From NCBI RefSeq assembly GCF_958298935.1, contig NC_084934.1:6202501-6266500 (forward strand): a stretch of 64,000 nt of DNA, read 5' to 3'. A program made the position numbers and the translations under genes. The notes beneath the pieces were generated by a model. That model saw only the letters and a list, made by a program, of their open reading frames with translations. It made no database searches and had not been told where the DNA came from. The DNA comes from Phragmites australis (taxonomy: Eukaryota > Streptophyta > Magnoliopsida > Poales > Poaceae). This document shows positions 1 to 12,049 of the stretch, piece after piece (the stretch's first letter is position 1; each line of letters opens with the position of its first letter).

Positions 1-1703
1 CGGAGTTCTTCACCCGTTGGGGAGGTGAGAACCACTCCGGTCCCTGCGCCTTTCAGCGTGAGGGAACCGTCGAAGTGCATAATCCAGTACCCGGGCGCAT
101 CGTGCCCGGGATATGCAGAAATCTCTTCTTGGTCGACCTCAGGGACGGGCGTCCACTCTGCCACGAAGTCAGAGAGCGCCTAGCTTTTGATCGCCTGGCG
201 GCTGACAAACTGCAGGTCGAACTCCGCCAGCTCCACCGCCCACTTGACGATGCGCCCGGTGCCTTCTCGGTTCTAGAGGATGGGCCCCAGTGGGTACGTG
301 GTAATCACCGAGACCTTGTGCACCTGGAAGTAGTGGCGCAGCTTCCGGGAAGCAACGAGCACGGCGTAGAGCAGCTTCTGGGCTTGGGGTATCTTGTCTT
401 AGCATCCCGAAGGACTTCACTGACGAAGTACACCGGTCGCTGCACACGGCGGGCCCGGACTACGACTTCACGCGAGGGCCTGTCACAGTCCCCGAGCTCG
501 GCGACATGGTCAGGGCTGGCCGGGTGCTCGTGCTCGACACCCTGGTCGAGAGGAGCCAAGTGCTCGGGCTCGACCCCCTGCTCGGGGGGGGGGCGAGTGC
601 TCGGGCTTCACTCCCTGGTCGGGAGGAGCCGAGAGTATTTGGAAGTGCTTGGGGGCGGCTGGGAGCTGGGACCCAGCATCTTGCCCCTAGCACTCATTGC
701 GCTCCACCACCAGTACCATGCTTACGACCAGAGGAGTGGCCGATACGTAGAGCAGTAGTGGCTCGCCCTCGGAGGGGGCCACCAGTACGGACGGTGAGGT
801 GAGGTACTTCTTCAGATCACGGAAGGCTTGCTCGGCCTCCGGCGTCCAGTCGAAATGATCGGTCTTCTTCAGAAGCTTGAAGAGGGGGAGTCCTCACTCC
901 CCAAGTTTGGAGATGAAGCGCCCGAGGACCGCCATGCAGCCGGTGAGACGCTGAACCTCCTTGAGTCGAGTCGGGGGTCGTATCTGCTCGATGGCCCGGA
1001 TCTTCTCTGGGTTGGCCTCGATCCCTTGGCTGGAGACCAAGAAACCGAGGAGCTTGCCCGCAGGCACCCCGAAGACGCACTTCTCGGGGTTGAGCATCAG
1101 GCGGGTAGTGCGGAGACTGTTGAAAGTCTCGGCAAGATCTTCAAGCAGGGTGGCGCGGTCTCGAGATTTAACCACGAGATCGTCGATGTAGGCCTCGACG
1201 TTGTGGCCAACCTGCGAGTCAAGGGTGATGCGGATAGCGCGCTGGAAAGAAGACCCAGCGTTGCGCAAACCAAAAGGCATCGATACATAGCAATAAGTCC
1301 CCACCGGAGTGGTAAAAGAAGTTTTTTTTTCATCCTCTATGGCCATGCGAATCTGGTGATAACCAGAGTTTGCATCTAAAAAACATAAAAGATCACATCC
1401 TGCGGTTGCATGTACAATCTGATCTATGCGGGGTAAAGGAAAAGGATCTTTTGGGCAAGCCTTGTTTAGATCGGTGTAGTCCACGCACATGCGGAGCTTG
1501 CCATTGGCCTTCGGGACGATGACTGGGTTCGTCAGCCACTCGGGGTGGAGGACTTCTCAGATGAATCCGGCGTCAAGGAGCTTACTGACTTGCTCCCGGA
1601 TGAACTCCTGGCGCTCGGGCGCCTTCCGCCGGACTTTCTGCTTCACCGGGCGTGCGTCCGGGTACACAGCCAGGTGGTGCTTGATCACCTCCCTAGGGAT
1701 CCC
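1..1703 (-). pseudogene. gypsy pol: reverse transcriptase and RNase H (broken)
   Basis: The minus-strand reading between 1490 and 894 contains the RT core: CVDYTDLNKACPKDPFPLP, then FLDANSGYHQI, a PFGLRNAGSSFQRA block and the catalytic YIDD (about 1190-1201). The thumb and RNase H connection follow (GFLVSSQGIEANPEKI, then TRRPVYFVSE). Only the part up to base 1 is visible. In-frame stops sit at 1557-1559 (TGA), 894-896 (TGA) and 687-689 (TAG). The first two fall where Arg is expected, consistent with CGA to TGA. The upstream arm with LDAGFI-like context begins near 1703. The piece is clearly non-functional. Confidence 0.9.
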
Positions 1704-1868
1704 GGGCATATCGGACGGTTGCCATGCAAACACGTCGATGTTAGCCCAGAGGAAGGTGACGGGCGCGCTTTATTATTTGCTGCCCAGGTCACCGTCGATT
1801 TAGACGACCTGGGAGGCATCTTCGCCCACCACGACCTCCTTCGTAGAAACGGAGGTGTCGGCAGCGAG

Positions 1869-2700
1869 TCAGGGTTTGGATGAAGAGGGTCCCAGGCCCC
1901 CTGGACAACCTTCGACCTCGGCCCGAGCTGAGACCAAGGTCGAGTATAACTGCTTGGCGCAGGAGACGGCGCTGCTGGTCTCGGCAGACATGGAGATGGG
2001 GCCCGCCGGGCCCGACATCTTAACCGTGAGGTATGCGTAATGCGTGGACACCATGAATCGAACAAGCGCCGAGCGCCCAAGGATGGCATTGTAGGGGAGG
2101 GGGAGCTCCACGACGTCGAAGATGACGTTCTCCGTACGGAAATTGTCCTGGCTCCCGAATGTCACGGGCAACTCGACCTGCCCGAGGGGCACGGAGTGCC
2201 CGGGTGTCACCCCGTAAAAGGGGAGCGATGGCTTTAGGCGCCTGGAGGGCACCTGCAGCTTCTCGAAAGCCTCCTTGGAGAGGAGGTTAAGGCCTGTGCC
2301 CTCGTCGATCAGCACTCTGCTAACCTTCACATTGCAGATGGTGGGGGACACTACCAGGGGTAGTCGCTCCACGCCTGCAGTACTGGCGGGGTGGTCGGCC
2401 AAGCTGAACGTGATCGGGATGTCCGACCACTTCAGGGGCCTTGCGGCCTCTTCGCTCGGGGTCGCCGAGCACACCTCGCGCCGCATGGTCTTGACACTGC
2501 GGTGGGAGGAGGGTGTGTACGCGCCTCCGTCGATGAAGGTGACGGTGTGCTCGGGTTCCTGGAAGCCGAGCTCCGGGTTGTTGGGGGCGGCTCCGTCGTC
2601 GCCGCCCCTGCAGGGCTCCTCGCGGTCCCTCTGGCACTGCTCGATGAGGCCCTTGACTGTGCGGCACTTCGTGAGGTCATGCCACCTGGCCTAGTGGATC
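1869..2700 (-). pseudogene. gypsy retropepsin-type aspartic protease (active site altered)
   Basis: The minus-strand frame 2486-1869 gives ITFSLADHPASTAGVERLPL, then VLIDEGTGLNLLSKEAF and, near the C end, LPYNAILGRSALVRFM. This is the retroviral-type aspartic protease of plant gypsy elements; the ILGR block is the conserved second motif. The catalytic loop is usually Asp-(Gly/Ser/Thr)-Gly. Here Asp is followed by Glu-Gly-Thr, so one loop residue is replaced. Upstream the frame reaches a TAG in a conserved stretch near 2692 and joins gag only through a frame change. Confidence 0.85.
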
Positions 2701-4205
2701 GAGCACCACTTCCCTGGCTCGGGCCCCGCGGGAGCAGGGGCCCTTGCAGGAGCGGGAGCCCTCGCGGGAGCCAGAGCCCTAGGAGGGGCTCGGGCCAGAG
2801 CCCTCGCGGGCGCAGGCCGTCTGTCGGTGGTCGCCCGGCGTGCTTGCCGGCGGGGCCCTGGGCTGGCTCGACGGGGACAGCCTCGCGCCTCCTTCTCTTT
2901 TTCTTTTCCCGCCTGTCGGAGCGGGAAGGACCTGGCTGATCGGCGGCGGGGTGCTCAGGGCACGGAACGTGCCATGCCCGAGCTTCCACCGCCTTGGTGC
3001 ACTTGTCGGCCAGCGCGAAAAGCTCCGCGGTGGTTTCGACCTCGTGCATGCCTAGCTTCTCGAGCATCCGCTCGTCGCGGACGCCCTGCCGGAACGCGAC
3101 AATGATAGCATGGGGGATTATCTGCGGGATGGTGTTGCAGACCTGGCTGAAGTGCTGAATAAAGCGCCGCAATGTCTCCCCCTCCTGCTGCTTGATGGCG
3201 TGGAGGTCGCACTCCAGGCCGGGGCGCGTAAATGTGTGCTGAAAGTTAGCCACAAACTGGTGGCAAAGATCATCCCAGGAGCTGATAGATCCTGGGGGTA
3301 AGTTCATAAGCCAAGAGCGGGCAGAGCCCCTCAAGGCGACATGAAAGTAGTTGGCCATCACCTTCTCACTACCGCCAGCCGCTTGGACAGCGGTGGTGTA
3401 TATCTGGAGGAACTCGACGGGGTCGATGGACCCGTCGTACTTCTTCGGCAGTTCAGGGCGGAACTTGGTGGGCCATTTGACACGGCGGAGCTCACTGGTG
3501 AAGGCTCGGCAACCGGTGCCATACCCTGCGGCGCGGGCAGTGCCCTTGGGCGGTGAACGCCGGCAAGCCGGGGAGCCCCGGCGATCATGGGCCGGCAAAG
3601 AGGAGGCATGGTCCTCGGCTTCAGCCTCATGCCGGGTCTCCCGCTGGCGCTCGAGGGTGACGCGCGCGTCTTCGATGCCCCTTCGCTCGTTGAGGTGCAA
3701 GCGGAGGTCCTGGGCTCCGGTAGTGGCCAGGGGGGCAGCGCTCCGCTTGGAGGCCCCCCCGGCCAGTGCGACCGCCACCTGATGATGGGCCGGTCTTAGC
3801 TGCGCCGCGATGTGAGGTAGCGCGGGAACTTTTGGCCAGCACCTGGCGGTGGGCCGTGCCGACTAAGGCGGCTACTTCCTGGAGCCAGCGGCCTTCCGGG
3901 GTTTCCCCAGCCGCCTGGACTGGCGGGTGCCTAAGGAGAGCTTGCGCCGCAAGCAGCACGCTCCCAGCACTGGCCTCGCGGAAGGCGAGCCTACACCGCA
4001 GCGGCGCTCGGCGCTGTCCAAACGCGGACCTGGCGGCAGGAGTTTCGGCCACCTGCTAGGGGTTGGATGGTGCACCAGCGACGGCGGCGGCGGCCCTGCT
4101 GGGCCCAACGCCATGGTCTCCCTGAGAGGGGAACGCCGTGCGTGCAGATCGTGGCTGCTGCTGGGACACAGCAGCGACTGGGGCCTCTTGAGCGAGGGGC
4201 TCCAT
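2432..4205 (-). pseudogene. gypsy gag (capsid) with frameshifts
   Basis: The reading starts at an ATG at 4205 (minus), which opens MEPLAQEAPVAAVSQQQ. It meets a TAG near 4055, continues in frame to about 3700, then needs a frame change into the 3778-2432 frame. That frame holds the capsid-like domain: PTKFRPELPKKYDGSIDP, then SARSWLMNLPPGSISSWDDL, then GETLRRFIQHFSQVCNTI. This matches the plant retrotransposon gag domain. Downstream of about 2890 the frame is Arg/Pro/Gly-rich and probably out of register; the protease linker is better read in another frame. No intact zinc knuckle was found. The capsid assignment is solid and the exact ends are not. Confidence 0.85.
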
Positions 4206-4270
4206 TTCCTCACTGGAGCTGGAGCCAGAGCGCTGGAGACGATGACAAACAAACAAATTCAGGGATGCTT

Positions 4271-4290
4271 CCCCCCTACCTAGCGCGCCA
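4271..4290 (-). other. gypsy primer-binding site
   Basis: Two bases inside the LTR end, the minus strand reads TGGCGCGCTAGGTAGGGGGG. This is the normal position and style of a gypsy primer-binding site, where a tRNA 3' end primes minus-strand DNA. I did not assign the tRNA species. Confidence 0.7.
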
Positions 4291-4292
4291 GC

Positions 4293-5772
4293 TGTCGGAG
4301 GGTTAACTCCTGTCGCAGGGATCCTGAGGGACCCCTTTATAGAGATTCGGCCGGGGGGATGATTCTGAATATGCTTGCCGGAGGAATAAATGGATATGAA
4401 TGCGATGGCTGGTGGGATGGAATGATCTAGTGCGGAATGAAGTAAATGCACTGGGGGTTTAGACAGGTTAGAGCCGCACGGAGGCGTAACACCCTACTCC
4501 TGTATGGATGCTATAAATATCCTGAGAATGTCTCTCAGGAATGTGATAATTACAAGAATGTTTGTCTATCCCAGAGCCTGGGGCTCCTAGTTCTTCAGTC
4601 TGTGTGTATCTGTTGGCTTTGGGTGCTCTTGGACTTCTCGATCTTCTCTACTTCCTTAACTTCTTCAACCATGCAGAGCTTGCCGGGCTTTTTCAGCTTG
4701 AGCGCTTCAACTTCTCTTTGTCCGTGCTGCCGGCCGCTTTAAATACCCGCCGGCAGTAGTGTGCCCCGAATGGGAGGGCATGAGTTCCAAGGCACCATAA
4801 ATGGAAAGGGCATCATCATAACCTCTGTGCGAAGTGACGGGGGTTGAAAATGCGCCCGCGCCCGATCATCAGTCGCCATAATAGCACTGGCAACAGGCGC
4901 CGTGGAGAGGGCCCACCGGGCAGCCACAGAGCGGCCCGGCGTGCCCGCCCTGTCTTGTTCTCCTGCCACAGTAGCACGGCAAACGGAATGCCTCGGCCCT
5001 TGCGACGTTATCCCGAGGCGCGCCGGATGGCACGGGATGGGACCCGTGCATTTAATATCCCCACGCCCTCCTGCCAGAATATGGCAGGAATTGACACTGA
5101 GTATGGCGGGAGCAATTGGAGGTGACAGGCCACGCGCGCTCTTAAATGCGGCCTCGGGCCTTTCACTTGCTGACACCTCATCGCTAGACCCCTGTGGGGG
5201 CCACTGACGGAGGGGCTTCCTGGGTCGTCAGGGAACTGAGTGCTCGGGGGTCGCTGTTCACCTCCCCGAGCACTCTCCCCCGAGAACGCCCTTCCTTGGT
5301 CCTCGGGGAACCGAGTGCTCGGGGGCTACTGTTCACCTCCCCGAGCACTCTCTCCTGGGCATGTTTGTACGGATCCTCGGGGAACCGAGTGCTCGAGGGC
5401 CGCGGCTCGCAGCCCGAGCACTCTCTCCCGGAACTTCCTTCAGTGGGCCCTCGGGGTACTCGGATGCCCGGGGGGCTACTGCTCGCAGCCCCGGGCACAC
5501 CCCTCCCAGTACTTGGTTCTCCTGGTCGTCGGGGGACTTGGGTGCTCAGGGGTCACCGTTTACCTCCCCGAGCACTTTCTTCCCGTCACTTAGTCTTCGC
5601 AGATCGTCGGGGAACCCGGGTACTCGGGGACCACTGACTGTGGCCCCGAGCGCCCTCTCCCGGGACTTAGTCTTTTTTACCTTGCGGAGGTGACCCCGCG
5701 GGATGGTGCCACATGGCGAATTGCTGGCCTGGCCTCGGGATTCGGGGACCCCTGGTTCCTGATTCACCGACA
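4293..5772 (-). repeat. gypsy 5' LTR (about 1480 bp)
   Basis: The segment begins TGTCGG and ends CCGACA on the plus strand, giving the short inverted ends and TG...CA termini of an LTR. It lies directly beside the primer-binding site. A possible TATA box on the minus strand is CTCTATAAAGG (about 4334-4344), close to the gag side. A second AT-rich candidate is at 4510-4520. The left half is moderately GC-rich and the right part carries the hairpin array listed separately. Confidence 0.88.
5225..5668. repeat. six tandem hairpin units inside the gypsy LTR
   Basis: Six diverged units of roughly 70-80 bp follow each other. Each has a left arm like GTGCTCGGGG and, about 13-16 bases later, a right arm like CCCCGAGCAC. 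Units begin near 5238, 5310, 5384, 5459, 5538 and 5617. In the fourth unit both arms change together (GCCCGGGG with CCCCGGGC), so pairing is kept. The role is unknown. Confidence 0.85.
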
Positions 5773-6480
5773 GTTGGGAGTTGGTTCGTGTATGTCTATG
5801 TTGAGAAGAGCAGATTCTTGATTTGGTTATGTTTATGCTTATGCTCTCTTGATAACATAGCACAAGTTTGAATGGTGTAGATGCTCACATGTTTATGTGT
5901 AATTTGCTTTTCTCTTAATTCAACTTAACCTTGTGGCCTACCCCTTGCTACTCATTCTAAATGCATAATCCTTGTAGTTGGGTTATTATATGTACACATA
6001 TGAGTAAGTCTTGTGAATACCTTCGTACTTATGATGCTATCATTGAGTTTTTGCAGGTGAGGATGAATTAGTCTATGGCTACTTCGTGCTCGCAAAAACT
6101 TGTGGTGTCTTGGTGGTGCCTTAGGGCAATGGCGCCACTTATTTTTCTATTTTTAGATGATATTTCCGCTGTGTAGTGACCTTAACTTTTTAGGATATGA
6201 ACTTGATGTATTTTGTTAATTCTAGCACTCATTTTATGTCTTTTTGGAGAGCCCGAACTTGTTATTTGGCTCTCATCTTTTAATTTCAGCATGTACTCCT
6301 TTTAAAATGTTGAAACTTTAATAACTTTGAAGAGTTGTAATAATCTATTTAAATTACTTGCTTTTTTCTATATTTTGATGTGATGAAGCTTGTTGTAAAG
6401 GTGTGTGTTCCGATCTTGGGTATAAAACACATACCGGGACTACTGGAGTTGGATTCATTTTAATCATCTAGCGGCTACGA
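5773..6480 (+). repeat. degenerate LTR-like tail, plus orientation (weak)
   Basis: This AT-rich stretch without open frames resembles the end of the repeat at 52735-53014: both contain GATATTTCCGCTGTG, and both end with a GGGACT/ATACC-like block (6415-6445 here). I read it as the remnant of a related element into which, or next to which, the gypsy element inserted. Boundaries are not clear. Confidence 0.35.
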
Positions 6481-6689
6481 TTGTTGCTTTGATATGTGGG
6501 TTAGCACATGGTACGTTGAAAGACGGGCATATGCTAGCTCTCATCTTATTGAACAAATAGGCCATTTTATTCATTCGAATATAATTTGGATGATTTTCAC
6601 ATATTTAAGGGTTTTGGGCCCTAGGAGAAGCTATTCCATTCTGCGTAATTCACTTTTCTAAGCTGGTGGACACACAATACCAACCAATC

Positions 6690-8210
6690 CATGGCTCACA
6701 GTCGTCGTTCACCAAAACACAAGCTCATGACCCACACACTCACCCATCAAGGATTATTCACACCCCAAGTCTAACCAAAGTGTGGCCAAGCTTTGCATGT
6801 CCATGACTGTGGATATGGCTATTCGAATAGATTTACACTCTATAGAAGTATACAACTTTACCCATATGATATTTTCAGCCCTTAACCATCACGAGTGGCA
6901 GAGCGAATCATAATAAGACTCTTCATACATCCTCCCTTGCCCGACATCCACTCACGGGACACACAAGAGGCTCCTAGCCTTCACAAACAATGGCCTCTGA
7001 TTGGATCACAAGCCTCACATAGAACACTTAGTTCACAAGCCTCACAAAGAGCACTAAACCGCCACCTGGCTCCCGCTACTCGTAGCCCTACTTGTGGTAT
7101 GTCCAGCTTGGCCAACAAAGATGAAGGGCCAAGCCCTTTACCATAATCAGGGACGCGTGGTTGCACATGGTGGCTTAGCATTACCGCACCATGATTCGTT
7201 CCTTATATGGATGGAGCAAGCATCTTCATTAGCGACGAATACCACAAATGTAGAGTCACCCCCAAGGCACCCTCCCCCGAGGGCTACTTTATTTACCCTT
7301 GCAAAATAGGTTTTCAATATTTTCACCACATTATCCCATTTATTCCCATATGCATGCTATCAAGCACCACACTCTATTCCATACATTGCAATGAAAGATA
7401 ACAGCTATTGATCATATGTGATCATCTCCGAACAGATATGTAATCATTCTAAGCATACTATTGGAAAAATATCATCCAGCACAATTATATCAGATGCTGG
7501 AAGTAATCTAGGGCTATCATGGCACATGGTGAACAAGCATTCAAGGTGTGAAATAGCAAGTTGGTGATAACTATCATAAGCATTTGAACTAAAACTAGTA
7601 TAAGGCATGCAATAATATATATCATGTTTTTAGGTTCGACATTTTAACTTATGATATATAGGCCCAACATGATCGAGGAATTAGGACTTGCCTTTTCAAG
7701 TCCTTCATTCATTCCTCGTAGTCCTAGTCCTCGGGTTCCTCCATGAACTCTTCTTCTTTTGCAAAGTGTGGTTACAACAATAAGTGGACCTACACTAATG
7801 AAGAACCAAATAACACCAAATGGAACACTAAATGAACCCTAACAACTATCAATCTAGGACAGAGGGGAAGAATGAGAATCTATACCGATGTGCTGTAGAG
7901 GGGTGAAGACGGTTGGCGGTGAAGAAGATGAGTGGTGACAATGACTTCTCTCCAATCTCCAGCTCTAAGGCTCCGCAGCCGTCCTTGAGCAGAGTGGTGG
8001 GGGAGGGGCATAAGGACTAGTCGGTGAGCTTCCTAACGGCTATCTCCTTCTGTCTTTGCTGCTCTTGGCGGGAACCATAGCGGAAGCAATGATGCATCAA
8101 GGCGAGAGGGAGAAGGATGGGCGCTCGGGTGCAGATCTAGGCGGCTGGAATAGGGAGGAGAGTGGGAAATAGAGGGGAGGTCTAGACGCTCCATTTATAG
8201 AGGAGAGGGA
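6690..8210 (-). repeat. degenerate dispersed repeat, inverted copy of 48960-51240
   Basis: The minus strand of this segment matches the plus strand of 48960-51240 in the same order. Anchors are the TATA block (TATAAATG at 8199-8192 against TATAAATA at 48977), a GAAGGCAAGTCCTA block (near 7700 against 50270), ATGCTAAGCCACC (near 7180 against 50808), GAATAGATTTACACTCT (near 6830 against 51122) and TGAGTGAGTGTGTGG (near 6740 against 51216). No coding frame survives. It looks like LTR-type sequence with its own promoter. Confidence 0.7.
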
Positions 8211-9050
8211 GCAACTACAGTTTGGGGAGCATGAGCTCGAAGGCACGGTGGCTGTTCACGAGGAGGGGGGGGACACTCTAGATGGTGTCGCCTCGAGGCG
8301 CTGGTAGAGTAGGCTAGGGCAGTCCACACACGACGCTGTGAGGAGGCGGGAATCGAGCAGGTTTCATGGGCGGTAGGCAAGTGAGGGGTCAACGACCGCG
8401 GGTGGCTCAAGTCTGAGCCTCATCACTATTTGTGGGGGTGCCAGGGGGTGGACGACAGTGGCCTGGTGCATGCCCCATGCATTAGTGAGAGGAAAAAAGA
8501 AAAGGGGTGGGGTGCTGGGTTGGCTCGCGGGCACGTGCGTTTAGGTTGAGATTGGCTGAGGCGTAGCACGGGCGAAGAGGGCGGAGGCGTGAGTAGGCCT
8601 AGTAGGCTAGCCTAGTGGAGGGGGCTGGCATTGCTGAGCCGATGTAGGCGGGGGAAGGGGAGAGAGTGAAAGGTTGGCTGGGCTGGGTCGACTGAGGGAG
8701 ATGATAAAAGAAAAGGGGAGAGAGGTTGCTGGGCTGGGCCAGATGGGAAAAAGGATTCGGCCCAAAGGCGCAGTGGGATTTAGAAATAGATTAGGAATTG
8801 ATTTGGAACTAGATTTGGAGTTTGATTTAAAGATAGTTTTAGGATTTGAATTAGGGATTTAAAATTTTGGAATTTTGATTTAGAATTTGAGCTAAGCTTA
8901 ATTTTGAGATAGATTTGGAATTTGATTATGAGTAGAATTATATTGGAGGCTTCATTTGGATTTGAAGATCTGATTTAGAATTTGAGCTAAATTTGGATTA
9001 CAAATATATTTGAATTTGAATTAGATTCTACTTCAAATCAACATAGAAAG
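8211..9050. other. gene-free stretch; AT-rich simple repeats
   Basis: No gene is recognised. From about 8770 the sequence is built of imperfect repeats of GATTTAGAATTTGA-like units. Short open frames here are products of this low complexity. Confidence 0.6.
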
Positions 9051-9497
9051 AACCAAAATTCATATGCTCAATTTAAATGCAGGGTTTGAATTTGAAAGTT
9101 TGAATTTTGAGGTGAGTTTGAGATACTTAGTTCAATAATATAATCATCTCAAATTTACAACAACATTTGTCCATAGCAAATTGGGTAGGCTAGAGATGAA
9201 ACCCACAAGATCGAACTAAAAAGATGATGAGAAAACAATAATAATAATAAAGTTACTAGTGATAGTAAAAAAATAAAAGTAATAATGGTACAAGAAGATT
9301 GATACATAAGTTATGGTCCTGGTACGTGGATTGTTAACATTCACACGCTTCTATCCGTAGATAGTTTTTTTGGACATATTATATTCATTCAATTCCCTCA
9401 TTACAGACTCCTCCCATGTTAGGTTTGGTCACTCCTCTCAAATTTAAAAATTTCAAATTTAAACCCTGCATTTAAATTGAGCATATGTATTTTGGTT
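9051..9497. repeat. inverted repeat, arms of about 70 bp
   Basis: The left arm 9051-9120 and right arm 9432-9497 are reverse complements with few mismatches. The core AACCCTGCATTTAAATTGAG and GCATATG are exact. About 310 bp of AT-rich sequence lies between them. It may be the termini of a foldback or MITE-type element. No clear target-site duplication was seen. Confidence 0.7.
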
Positions 9498-12040
9498 TCT
9501 TGGTGTTTTGGTTTTGTACAGATTAAATAATACCGATGTGTACATATATGGATATATGCATGTCTGCCGCTAAATGGAGCGCACGAGCTGGCTCATTTGT
9601 GTCACGTATCCATGCATGATGCAACTCGCTGCTGCTCGGTCAGTGTCGTCGATCCGCTGTCATACTATTTGCAGTAAATTAGCGTGTACCTAATCACGGT
9701 TTCTTATTGTATACCGCTAAATAAAACAATACTTGCAGAGCACCATCTGTGTGCAAAATCGATAAACAAAAAAGGAAAAAAACCTATTGTTCCAAGTTCG
9801 ATGTCACACGTGATGCACGCGTTAATATGTTAAGGTAACTGCCACATCTTAGCTACATGCACAAGATTGGATCGATATGTGTGTGTGCATACACACCAAG
9901 TGACAGGCCATGTGATTTGCGGATAACCAATTAAACACTAAACCAAATACTCATCTATTTATCTTTCGATTTTTTGCTTATATATCAATTAATTTTGTGT
10001 TAGCCGACTTCGATATGCTTTTGATTTGCGCCAAGTCGGCATTGAGCACAAACTAACACAAGACACCACAAAATTTGAGCCATTCGAAATACGCATACTA
10101 ATATAAGTCGTTTAATTAAGACATCAACACAACTTTCTACAAGGTAAAACTTGGACCAGTAATTTTTCTATAAAAATATGGTATTTAAAATAAATTGCTT
10201 ATTTGTTTCGAAAGTATTTTTCATGATGAATTTAATAACATCAATTTTATGTTGCCAACCTACATAATCCTTCATATATTTTAAAAAAGTATTACCAACA
10301 GTAATCCTAAAACAGCTTATATATATTGGATCGGAGGGAATATCTATTATATGGTAGTGACTCCTAGTCAAGCCGCTAAAAATAAATCAAGTCTCAATCC
10401 CTTTCCCCACCGTTGGATACTGATCCTACGAGTCTGCGGCAATAAGCACCAATGACAAAACAAAAAACAAATCAAATGGCACAACAGGTCGACCGTTGCG
10501 GAGAATTCAGACGACCCATGTTTAGTCTTTCCGATATTATATAGACAGCCCCAAACTATTTTTAGAAGTTGCCTGATTTTTTTTTTCTTGAGACTAATTT
10601 TTATGAACTGCTTTCATTCTCTCTTTTTTTTAATTGGATTTCTACGGAGATTAGTCAAGTTTTAGGTTATTGTATGATATACAAATTAATGCCAACAGAG
10701 ATTCAGATAAACCTAAATGCCAGTGAAAGACATTTGTTGTCGTCACTCGTCAGATGTTCTCCAAACCTGTGCAAATCGATCTCTCGAAACACATGAAAAT
10801 GAAGGCGGATTTCCACAGCAGAGTACTCTCCGGAAAAGGGCCAGCACAATGGTCATTTTCATCCTATGGAATATATGGACTTAAAGAAATCGAAGATGAG
10901 AGCAACTTTCTAAAACTCGTCCATACCATGGCAGCAACCGCATCCTTGGACTCGTCCATGGAGGAATCACGCACGCTTGGGACCGACCATCTCTACAGCA
11001 TACACATGATGACCAGTTTGCTTTGTTGGACGACTTGTCACTTGTGGATGCGTTGGGTCAGTATGTACATGTGCTGTGGAATTTTCAGGACTACGCACAA
11101 GCAAGATCGGACTGGTCAGCCTAGCTACCTGGACATTTTCAAGTTTTAAAATAAGTAATACTCAAATTTGCCTAGGCCTAGTTTATTTGGTATCTTGTTA
11201 CGAAAACTTGGCGACAAATTTGGAACCTAGCTTGGCGATTTTTTTAACTTGTCAATTATTTTTTAAACCTAGTTTAACAATTTCTGAAACATGTTAACAT
11301 TTTTTTAGCAAAAAAAAAAGAAAATGGTCCATTAGCCTAAAAAGGAAAATTAGCCAAAAATGAAAATTGTGTGTTAGCCGAAAAATAGAAAGTTAGCCAA
11401 AAAAAATGTTCAGTAGATAAAGATACAGTGGACCTTCATTACTTAACGATCTCTTTTCTTTTTCATATCTAGGGTCAGTAATGCGAATGAGGGCTAATTG
11501 CCCTGCACACCCTAATCTTTCACACCCACACCTTTTATCCTCCCATTGCTCTCTTCCATAGATGATAAAACCTTTAACGAACAATGATGACTTCCTCCAC
11601 TACGGGTTCTTATCCCTACTTTCTTATTTATGACCATCGTCGCAGACAATAGGTTCCCATGGTATGGTGATGGAGGCTTCAATATGGAGATGAGTTGGCA
11701 CCGACAACCTCCATCCAGAGCAAAGTGCGGGCCATTGCAACAATTATTTGGCTCAATGCTTGGAACATTTTCTTTGGTTCAACATAGCTCAACGAAGTGG
11801 CACGTAGGACTACAGTTCGGTTTAGACGACAGTATGAATGGTCTCACGTTGGGGAGAGATGACAACCACACGATGAAGATCCCACGGTGCATAAGGGGCA
11901 GCCAGAAGCTAACACTTGACACGCAATTCGTTATCGATCTCGCGAGAAGCAGGTTCCCCGAACCACCCTGGTTTTCTCGCCTTCTAATCCCTTTCCTTCT
12001 CTTTTACTTTTCCTCTACTAATTTTTTTCCAGTTAGTGGC
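9498..12040. other. intergenic DNA upstream of DXS; one weak MITE candidate
   Basis: No convincing gene is present. The stretch 10090-10345 ends in ATTGGATCGGAGGGAAT and has ATATAAGTCGTTT near its start, which recalls a decayed Stowaway MITE; this is a weak call. The open frames at 10754-11149 and 11630-12052 resemble no family I know and lack coding character. Confidence 0.5.
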
Positions 12041-12049
12041 TCACTATTA

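Larger units (their letters stand above)
1..5772 (-). mobile_element. Ty3/gypsy LTR retrotransposon, left-truncated by the window edge
   Basis: Read on the minus strand the order is LTR (5772-4293), primer-binding site, gag, aspartic protease, reverse transcriptase and RNase H, running off the left edge. Protease before RT-RNase H with a long GC-rich gag fits Ty3/gypsy. The integrase and the other LTR must lie left of base 1. The open frames are broken by several stops and frameshifts, so the copy cannot encode a working polyprotein. The bases after the LTR (5773-5777, gttgg) are one half of a possible target-site duplication; its partner lies outside the window. Confidence 0.93.

Noticed and set aside
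75..758. Plus-strand open frame of 227 codons
   Set aside because: It is the shadow of the gypsy RNase H on the minus strand, with low-complexity Ser/Gly content and no domain.
2391..2939. Plus-strand open frames over the gypsy gag/protease
   Set aside because: High GC content keeps antisense frames open; only the minus strand has family motifs.
5225..5668. CRISPR-like array
   Set aside because: The units are diverged and lie inside a plant LTR, with no identical repeats separated by unique spacers.
8674..8862. Frame ending in a Leu/Glu/Asp/Phe-rich repeat
   Set aside because: Produced by AT-rich imperfect repeats of GATTTAGAATTT type.
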